DNA of 5,298 nt from Pseudomonadota bacterium (GTDB taxonomy: Bacteria; Pseudomonadota; Gammaproteobacteria; Burkholderiales; SCOH01): positions 1 through 5,298 of the forward strand of contig JAUPTR010000233.1 of assembly GCA_030917985.1 (NCBI GenBank). Reading direction: 5' to 3'. Of the stretch, positions 1 to 5,298 are shown piece by piece (position 1 is the first letter of the stretch; each line of letters opens with the position of its first letter). A program made the position numbers and the translations under genes. Below the pieces are notes generated by a model. The model saw nothing but the letters and a program-made list of their open reading frames with translations, had not been told where the DNA came from and searched no databases.

Positions 1-121
1 GGCGGCGCTTATGGCAGAAGATAATGGTTTGCTCATGGGCCGAAGGGTACCTGCTTTGCGGTTTGCTCGTCCAGCAGCCTGTCGGGCTTGAGCGATCGTC
101 GCGAGCCGAGCGGGAAAACGA

Positions 122-195
122 GGCCGGATTTGCCTGCTTTTGAGGCGCATGGCGGGGCTATGCACCGAGAAAGCAGGTAAAAACCGGCCTTTTTT
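122..195 (+). terminator. Rho-independent terminator of an upstream transcript
   Basis: The outer stem pairs GGCCGG (122-127) with CCGGCC (184-189). After a small internal bulge the stem continues with CCTGCTTT (133-140, preceded at 132 by G) against AAAGCAGG (170-177). The apex can pair further, 144-150 with 160-166, with one C-A mismatch and a 9-base loop. Six T residues (190-195) follow the right arm directly, as in an intrinsic terminator reading on the + strand. On the minus strand the left arm is followed by a shorter T run (TCGTTTTCCC), so weak bidirectional action is possible. It lies about 270 bases before cphA' and would insulate that gene from upstream transcription. Confidence 0.75.
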
Positions 196-362
196 CCCAC
201 TGGCACAGTAGATCAGCCTCAAGTCAGACAGTTTGCTGCTTGTTGCGTTGCAGCACGAATCTCTGGCATGTTGCCGCTGGATACACCGCAAGCGGGTTGA
301 GAGCTTTATTTATATCAATGCAGAAAGGTATTTTTTCATGCAAGCGGCACGCAAGGTTAGTA

Positions 363-371
363 TGCTTTAAT
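363..371 (+). promoter_or_regulatory. Candidate extended -10 promoter element for cphA'-cphA
   Basis: TGCTTTAAT has the form TGn followed by TTTAAT, a 5 of 6 match to the sigma-70 -10 hexamer with the extended TG. It sits in the only AT-rich stretch upstream of the gene (about 304-375). Transcription would start near 378 and give a leader of about 80 bases. I could not find a convincing -35 hexamer 16-18 bases upstream, so this is a candidate only; other AT-rich hexamers nearby (TATATC at 311-316, TAATAT at 368-373) are alternatives. Confidence 0.3.
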
Positions 372-460
372 ATACGGCCCCGCTTATTCTCGCCGAGAGA
401 ACACCGAATTTATCGCCGATGCCTGCGCGTCGGATCACAGACCCGCCTGCAAAACGGATC

Positions 461-2623
461 ATGACAAAACGAAATATCGAATTTTTACGCCTCAACTATC
501 TGCGTGGCCCGAACATCTGGACCTATCGCCCGGTGCTCGAAGCCTGGGTCGACATTGGCGACCTGGAAGATGCGCCATCCAATACCATTCCCGGTTTTTA
601 TGAGCGCCTGACGCAATGGCTGCCATCGCTGGTCGAGCATCATTGCGGTGTGGGCGAGCGTGGCGGTTTTCTGCTGCGATTGCGTGAAGGCACTTGGGCC
701 GGGCATATCCTGGAACACGTCACCATCGAATTGCAAAACCTGGCCGGCATGCAGGCGGGTTTCGGCAAAGCGCGTTCCACATCCAGGCGCGGTGTTTACA
801 AGGTTGTGGTCAGGGCGCGGCAAGAGGCTGTCAGCCGTGCCTGCATGGAAGCGGCGCGTGAGCTGGTGTTGGCCGCAATCGATGATTTGCCGTTTGATGT
901 GGCCGGCACTGTGGCGCGCTTGCGTGATCTGGCCGATTCGCTGTGTCTCGGGCCGAGCACTTCCTGCATCGTGCTGGCCGCAGCGGAACGTGGCATTCCT
1001 TCCATTCGCCTGACCGAAGGCAATCTGGTTCAGCTGGGTTACGGCGCTGCACAGCACCGCATCTGGACTGCCGAAACCGACAAGACCAGCGCCATCGCCG
1101 AAAGTATTTCCGGCGACAAGGACCTGACCAAACGTTTGCTGGCCAGCTGTGGCGTGCCGGTGCCGGAGGGGCAGATCGTCAGCTCTGCCGCCGAGGCATG
1201 GGACGCTGCTGAAGATATCGGTGTGCCGGTGGTGGTGAAACCAACCGATGCCAATCATGGCCGGGGTGTATCGCTGGATCTGCGTACCCGGGCAGAGGTG
1301 GAGGCCGCCTATGCCGTAGCCGAGGCCGAAGGTAGCGAGGTGATGGTGGAGCGCCTCATTCCTGGTGACGAACACCGCTTTCTGGTGGTGGGTAACCAGC
1401 TGGTTGCTGCCGCCAGTGGCGAATCGGCCTGGGTGGTGGGTGACGGCAAATCGACGCTGTCGCAGTTGATCGATAATCAGATCAACACCGATCCGCGGCG
1501 TGGTCTGACAGAAGATTTTCCCTTGAACAAAGTGTTGCTGCACGAAGATGCCGCCGTGCGCCTGGAGCTGGAGCGCCAGGGCTTGTCTGGCGATAGCGTG
1601 CCGGCAGCCGGGCGCAAGGTGCTGATCCAGCGCAACGGCAATGTGTCGGTCGATGTTACCGATCAGGTGCATCCGCAAGTGGCGGCTGCCGCATGCCTGG
1701 CGGCTCGCGTGGTCGGGCTGGATATTGCCGGCGTTGATCTGGTTGCCGAAGATATTTCCAGGCCTTTGGCGGCGCAGGGTGGGGCGATTGTTGAAGTGAA
1801 TGCCGGCCCGGGCCTGCTGATGCATCTCAAGCCTTCTGCCGGCAAGCCGCGCCCTGTGGGCGAGGCCATTGTTGCCAGCCTGTTCGGCGCGGAGGAAAGC
1901 GGTCGCATTCCGGTGGTTGGTATCAGCGGCAGCAAGGGCAAAACTGCAACCGCACGCCTGCTGGTGCGCCTGCTCGGCCTGGCGGGGCAGACCACCGGCC
2001 TGGCCTGCAGCAGTGGCACCTATTTTGGCAAACGTCAGGTGGAAACGCGCGATGGCGCCAACTGGCAAGAGGCGCAGCGCATCCTGATGAATCCGGCCAT
2101 CACCGCTGCGGTGATTGAAAACGGACCACGTGTGATCCTCGACCAGGGGTTGGCCTACGATCGTTGTCAGGTGGGCGTGGTCACCGATCTGGATGTTACC
2201 GAGCTTTACCCGGATTTTTATATCGAAACCGAAGAGCAGTTGTTCAACGTGCTGCGTACCCAGGTCGATGTGGTGTTACCCGGCGGCTACGCCGTGCTGA
2301 ATGCTGATGACGCCAACGTGGCACGCATGGCTGAGCTGAGTGATGGCAAGGTGGTGTTTTTCTCTACCTCGGCGAGCAATTCGCACGTGATCGAGCAGAA
2401 AGCCCGCGGCGAGCGCGCGGTTTATGTGCAAGATCAGCAGATCATTCTGGCCCACGGCGATCAGGGAATCCCGTTGTCGACCTTGCAGGCGATTCCGCTG
2501 ATTGCCAAGCCCAATCCGGCGCTGCCTTTATCGAGCTTGCTGGCTGCGATTGCTGCTGCCTGGGCGCTGGATCTGTCACAAGACATCATCTGTGCCGGAA
2601 TCCAAACCTACACCTTGGCCTGA
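461..2623 (+). CDS. cphA': CphA', short cyanophycin synthetase paralogue lacking the Mur-ligase C-terminal lobe
   Basis: This is a cytoplasmic 720-aa member of the cyanophycin synthetase family. The N-domain (about residues 1-163) carries HILEHVTIELQ, an HxxEHxxxE motif (H82, E85, H86, E90). The ATP-grasp G-domain (about 164-480) has KPTDANHGRGV (260-270), DVTDQVHP (398-405), GLDIAGVDLV with D426, and EVNAGPG with E445 and N447; it lacks the TGGTAT insert of the neighbour. The Mur-ligase-like domain (481-720) keeps a P-loop-like GSKGKTAT (490-497) but has ELY (581-583) for DHL and SSL (691-693) for ENV. It ends where the C-terminal lobe should begin, about 155 residues short of the neighbour. 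I chose ATG 461 because family proteins begin close to xxKRNIEFLRLNYLRGPNIW; an in-frame ATG at 419 adds 14 unconserved residues. Neither start has a good ribosome binding site. The short length is, as I recall, normal for betaproteobacterial CphA', so it is not read as a broken gene. Arg-ligating activity seems unlikely; Asp addition or primer processing is possible. Confidence 0.9.
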   Translation: MTKRNIEFLRLNYLRGPNIWTYRPVLEAWVDIGDLEDAPSNTIPGFYERLTQWLPSLVEHHCGVGERGGFLLRLREGTWAGHILEHVTIELQNLAGMQAGFGKARSTSRRGVYKVVVRARQEAVSRACMEAARELVLAAIDDLPFDVAGTVARLRDLADSLCLGPSTSCIVLAAAERGIPSIRLTEGNLVQLGYGAAQHRIWTAETDKTSAIAESISGDKDLTKRLLASCGVPVPEGQIVSSAAEAWDAAEDIGVPVVVKPTDANHGRGVSLDLRTRAEVEAAYAVAEAEGSEVMVERLIPGDEHRFLVVGNQLVAAASGESAWVVGDGKSTLSQLIDNQINTDPRRGLTEDFPLNKVLLHEDAAVRLELERQGLSGDSVPAAGRKVLIQRNGNVSVDVTDQVHPQVAAAACLAARVVGLDIAGVDLVAEDISRPLAAQGGAIVEVNAGPGLLMHLKPSAGKPRPVGEAIVASLFGAEESGRIPVVGISGSKGKTATARLLVRLLGLAGQTTGLACSSGTYFGKRQVETRDGANWQEAQRILMNPAITAAVIENGPRVILDQGLAYDRCQVGVVTDLDVTELYPDFYIETEEQLFNVLRTQVDVVLPGGYAVLNADDANVARMAELSDGKVVFFSTSASNSHVIEQKARGERAVYVQDQQIILAHGDQGIPLSTLQAIPLIAKPNPALPLSSLLAAIAAAWALDLSQDIICAGIQTYTLA

Positions 2624-2660
2624 GCCCTGACTGGCGAGTGCAGTAGACCAATCAACAATG

Positions 2661-2685
2661 CACGCCGGCAATGGTGGCCGGTGTG
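2661..2685 (+). promoter_or_regulatory. Intergenic hairpin between cphA' and cphA
   Basis: CACGCCGGC (2661-2669) pairs along its full 9 bases with GCCGGTGTG (2677-2685), with one G-U pair and a 7-base loop (AATGGTG). No T run follows, so it is not an intrinsic terminator. It ends 6 bases before the Shine-Dalgarno of cphA. It may affect mRNA stability or processing between the two cistrons, or access of ribosomes to cphA. The pairing is seen in the sequence; the role is inferred. Confidence 0.5.
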
Positions 2686-2691
2686 ACTGCA

Positions 2692-2696
2692 AAGGA
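2692..2696 (+). promoter_or_regulatory. Ribosome binding site of cphA
   Basis: AAGGA lies 8 bases before ATG 2705, a near-ideal Shine-Dalgarno with good spacing. It fixes the start of cphA and contrasts with the poor initiation region of cphA'. Confidence 0.85.
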
Positions 2697-2704
2697 CGTA
2701 ATCC

Positions 2705-5278
2705 ATGGAAGTATCCCGTATTCGTGCACTGCGTGGCCCCAACCTGTGGAGCCGCCATACTGCCATCGAGGCGATTGTCTCGTGCAGCGAAGCCGAATGC
2801 TCGATCGAACGCATGGGCGAATTTGAATCGCGCCTGCGCCAGCGTTTTCCTGAAATTGGTGCGTTGCGCCCGGATGGCCAGAGCGACAGCATCAACATGG
2901 CACACGTGCTGGAGCTTGCAGCCCTGGCGCTGCAGGCGCAGGCCGGTTGCCCGGTGACATTCAGCCATCTGGCAGCCACCCCGGAAAAGGGTATCTATCA
3001 GGTGGTGGTGGAATACACCGAAGAAGTGGTTGGCCGTCGCGCATTTCAGCTGGCGCAGGATCTGATCCTCTCGGCAGAAAACGATACCGCATTTAATCTG
3101 GAAGACGCGCTGGCAGAGTTGCGTGAGCTGGATGAGGATGTGCGTCTTGGCCCCAGTACCGGTGCCATTGTGGAAGCCGCTGTCGCACGCGGCATACCGT
3201 TTCGTCGGCTTACGGAAGGCAGCCTGGTGCAGTTTGGCTGGGGCAGCAAGCAGCGCCGCATTCAGGCGGCCGAAATGGACAACACCAGTGCCATTGCCGA
3301 ATCAATTGCACAGGACAAGGAACTGACCAAGCGCCTGCTGCATGCTGCCGGTGTGCCCGTGCCGCACGGCAGACCGGTGAACGATGCCGACGACGCCTGG
3401 GCTGCGGCGCAGGAAATCGGCCTGCCGGTGGTGATCAAGCCGCAAGATGGCAATCAGGGCAAGGGCGTAACCGTCAACATCACTACCGAGGCACATACCC
3501 GTATTGCCTATGCTGCCGCCGCCGCCATTTCTGATGAGGTGATGGTCGAGCGTTACCTGCCCGGACATGACTATCGTTTGCTGGTGGTGGGCGATCAATT
3601 GGTTGCCGCTGCGCGTCGCAGTCCTCCATCGGTGATCGGTGATGGTGTACACACCGTGCGTCAACTGGTGGATGAAGTGAACCTGGACCCGCGTCGGGGG
3701 GACGGCCATGCCACCAGCCTGACCAAAATACGCCTGGATGACATTGCCCATGCACGTCTGGCCATTCAGGGTTACACCGCAGAATCGGTGCCGGCCAAAG
3801 GTGCGCGGGTGATTCTGCGTAACAATGCCAACCTCAGCACCGGCGGCACCGCCACCGATGTGACGGACGATGTGCATCCCGAGCTGGCCGCACGTGCCGT
3901 TGCGGCTGCGCAGATGGTGGGCCTGGATATCTGTGGCGTGGATATTGTCTGCGAGAGCGTGCTCAGGCCACTGGAGGTACAGGGGGGCGGGGTGGTGGAA
4001 GTGAATGCCGCACCTGGTCTGCGCATGCACATTGCACCTTCTTATGGCAAAGGTCGCGATGTTGGCAAGGCGATCATAGAAAACATGTATCCGGATAACG
4101 ACAACGGCCGGATTCCGGTTATTGCCGTTACCGGCACCAACGGCAAAACCACCACCGTGCGCCTGACCGCCCATATCATGACCAGCAGCGGGCTGCGCGT
4201 GGGCATGACCAATACCGATGGCGTATATGTCAACGGCCAGCAGATTGACTCAGGCGATTGCAGCGGCCCGCGCAGCGCCCGCAATGTGCTGATGCACCCG
4301 GATGTGGATGCCGCAGTTTTCGAAACCGCCCGTGGCGGATTGTTGCGCGAAGGCCTTGCGTTTGATCAGTGCCAGGTTGCAGTGGTCACCAATGTTGGCT
4401 CCGGCGATCACCTCGGCCTCAACTACATCACCACCCTGGCTGATCTGGCCGTACTGAAGCGGGTGATCGTGCAGAATATCGCGGATGACGGCGTTGCCGT
4501 GCTGAACGCAGCAGACCCGATTGTTGCCGCCATGGCAGAAAAACGTTCAAAGAATGTCACGTTCTTCACCCAGGACAAGAACCATCCGGTTATGGCCACG
4601 CATCGTGCTCGTGGCCAGCGTGTGGTTTATGTTGAAAATGGTGATCTGGTCTGTTTCGAGCGCGAAGAGCAGCAACGTATTCCCTTGCAACAGGCACCGA
4701 TCACCCGAAGCGGCAGCATCGGCTTCCAGGTCGAGAACGTGATGGCGTCAGTTGCAGCGGCTTGGGGCTGCAACGTGCCCTGGCAAGCAATTCGTGCCGG
4801 CCTGGCCAGCTTCCGTAACGACGCCGACAACGCACCGGGGCGTTTTAATGTCTTTGACTACCGCGGGGCAACGGTGATTGCCGATTATGGCCACAACCCC
4901 GACGCCATGCTGGCGCTGGTCAATGCAGTCGACAAAATCGACGCAAAACGCCGCTCGGTGGTAATTAGCGGTGCGGGTGATCGCCGCGATGAAGACATCC
5001 GGCAGCAAACCGAAATTCTTGGCGATGCGTTTGACGACGTGATCCTGTATCAGGACCAGTGCCAGCGAGGCCGTGCCGACGGCGAAGTCGTCGCGCTGCT
5101 GCGCCAGGGCTTGATCCGTGCTCGCCGCACCACACATGTAGAGGAAATTCGTGGCGAATTTCTGGCTATCGATACCGCACTGGCCAAATTACAGCCCGGT
5201 GACTTGTGCCTGATCCTGATCGACCAGGTAGAAGAAGCGTTGGCTCACATTGCAGAACGTGTTGCGCAACCTGCCTGA
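2705..5278 (+). CDS. cphA: CphA, full-length cyanophycin synthetase
   Basis: This cytoplasmic enzyme builds cyanophycin with ATP: the G-domain adds Asp to the backbone C-terminus, then the M-domain joins Arg to the Asp side-chain carboxylate (family knowledge). At 857 aa it has the usual full length. The N-domain (about 1-147) starts with a betaproteobacterial-type MEVSRIRALRGPNLWS, but its helix reads HVLELAALALQ (67-77), so H86 and E90 of the neighbour correspond to Leu71 and Ala75. The ATP-grasp G-domain (about 148-468) has KPQDGNQGKGV (245-255), NLSTGGTATDVTDDVHP (376-392), D413, E432 and N434. The Mur-ligase-like M-domain (about 469-857) has P-loop GTNGKTTT (477-484), ETARGGLLREG (540-550), GDHLG (567-571), ENV (677-679), PGRFN (711-715), DYGHNPD (727-733) and GAGDRRD (756-762), so all expected ligase motifs are present. 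It follows cphA' by 81 bases on the same strand and is probably co-transcribed. The stop lies only 4 bases before adapter sequence, but the C-terminus looks complete. Confidence 0.96.
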   Translation: MEVSRIRALRGPNLWSRHTAIEAIVSCSEAECSIERMGEFESRLRQRFPEIGALRPDGQSDSINMAHVLELAALALQAQAGCPVTFSHLAATPEKGIYQVVVEYTEEVVGRRAFQLAQDLILSAENDTAFNLEDALAELRELDEDVRLGPSTGAIVEAAVARGIPFRRLTEGSLVQFGWGSKQRRIQAAEMDNTSAIAESIAQDKELTKRLLHAAGVPVPHGRPVNDADDAWAAAQEIGLPVVIKPQDGNQGKGVTVNITTEAHTRIAYAAAAAISDEVMVERYLPGHDYRLLVVGDQLVAAARRSPPSVIGDGVHTVRQLVDEVNLDPRRGDGHATSLTKIRLDDIAHARLAIQGYTAESVPAKGARVILRNNANLSTGGTATDVTDDVHPELAARAVAAAQMVGLDICGVDIVCESVLRPLEVQGGGVVEVNAAPGLRMHIAPSYGKGRDVGKAIIENMYPDNDNGRIPVIAVTGTNGKTTTVRLTAHIMTSSGLRVGMTNTDGVYVNGQQIDSGDCSGPRSARNVLMHPDVDAAVFETARGGLLREGLAFDQCQVAVVTNVGSGDHLGLNYITTLADLAVLKRVIVQNIADDGVAVLNAADPIVAAMAEKRSKNVTFFTQDKNHPVMATHRARGQRVVYVENGDLVCFEREEQQRIPLQQAPITRSGSIGFQVENVMASVAAAWGCNVPWQAIRAGLASFRNDADNAPGRFNVFDYRGATVIADYGHNPDAMLALVNAVDKIDAKRRSVVISGAGDRRDEDIRQQTEILGDAFDDVILYQDQCQRGRADGEVVALLRQGLIRARRTTHVEEIRGEFLAIDTALAKLQPGDLCLILIDQVEEALAHIAERVAQPA

Positions 5279-5282
5279 GCCT

Positions 5283-5298
5283 AGATCGGAAGAGCACA
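5283..5298. other. Illumina sequencing adapter remnant at the contig end
   Basis: AGATCGGAAGAGCACA is identical to the first 16 bases of the TruSeq read-1 adapter. It runs exactly to the end of the window. Genomic sequence therefore very probably ends at about 5282, and nothing can be said about a terminator or the gene after cphA. Confidence 0.95.

Larger units (their letters stand above)
1..460. other. Upstream non-coding region with no supportable gene
   Basis: No reading frame here resembles a protein I recognise. Three short + strand frames run in from the left edge and stop at 22-24, 89-91 and 142-144; any of them could be the tail of an upstream gene, and the one ending at 89-91 would sit just before the terminator at 122. 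A minus-strand frame starting with ATG near 151 stays open to the left edge, but its product is rich in Arg and Ala without a motif. A TTG-initiated frame at 240-464 has no visible ribosome binding site and overlaps the start of cphA'. What the region does hold is the terminator at 122-195 and an AT-rich stretch at about 304-375 that probably contains the promoter of the cphA'-cphA pair. Confidence 0.6.

Noticed and set aside
234..255. Inverted repeat TGCTGC / GCAGCA as an operator
   Set aside because: A 6-bp match with a 10-base gap is easily expected by chance, and it does not match an operator I recognise.
264..278. Possible sigma-54 promoter (TGGCATGTTGC)
   Set aside because: The GG and GC elements do not have the required 10-base separation; the nearest fit is one base short.
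297..302. TTGAGA as a -35 element
   Set aside because: No -10-like hexamer occurs 16-18 bases downstream; the AT-rich TATATC is only 8 bases away.
240..464. Small + strand frame of 74 codons before cphA'
   Set aside because: It starts with TTG, has no Shine-Dalgarno, overlaps the cphA' start and gives no recognisable protein.
485..2068. Long minus-strand open frame of 527 codons opposite cphA'
   Set aside because: It lies antisense to a gene with clear family motifs. Its product is rich in His, Gln, Arg and Ala without a recognisable domain, as expected from the opposite strand of GC-rich coding DNA.
2577..2704. cphA' truncated by a recent frameshift or stop mutation
   Set aside because: The 81-base spacer is too short to hold the missing lobe, and the short form is typical of this subfamily, so the truncation looks ancient.
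3302..4174. Minus-strand open frame of 290 codons opposite cphA
   Set aside because: It has the same antisense composition bias, no motif, and lies entirely within the conserved ATP-grasp and P-loop region of cphA.

Overview
The window holds two complete genes on the + strand. Both encode cyanophycin synthetase family proteins: a short one of 720 aa (461-2623) and a full-length one of 857 aa (2705-5278). Cyanophycin is an insoluble nitrogen-storage polymer with a poly-aspartate backbone and arginine on each side chain. A short CphA' followed directly by a full CphA is an arrangement I know from Betaproteobacteria and some relatives. The GC-rich coding sequence and the N-termini (LRGPNIWTYRP in the first, MEVSRIRALRGPNLWSRHTAIEAI-like in the second) fit that group, so I infer a betaproteobacterium-like proteobacterium, probably an environmental or draft assembly. 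No marker gene is present to confirm this.

Layout: positions 1-460 contain no gene I can support. They hold a strong Rho-independent terminator (122-195), which closes off an upstream transcript, and then an AT-rich stretch (about 304-375) with an extended -10-like element that may be the promoter. cphA' runs from 461 to 2623. An 81-base gap follows, with a 9-bp hairpin (2661-2685) and a good Shine-Dalgarno sequence (AAGGA, 2692-2696). cphA runs from 2705 to 5278. The last 16 bases (5283-5298) match the start of the Illumina TruSeq adapter and are very probably not genomic, so the region downstream of cphA cannot be seen.

How the genes may work together: the two proteins have complementary sets of apparently intact active sites. 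CphA' keeps an HxxEHxxxE motif in its N-domain and an ATP-grasp domain, but its Mur-ligase-like domain has lost the DHL and ENV motifs and the entire C-terminal lobe. CphA keeps complete ATP-grasp and Mur-ligase domains, but its N-domain motif is broken (HVLELAALA). A reasonable inference is that CphA does the polymerisation (Asp addition, then Arg addition), while CphA' contributes a different function such as primer processing, Asp addition or a structural role. The family is known. The division of active sites between the two polypeptides is the most interesting point here. I see no other unknown system in the window.
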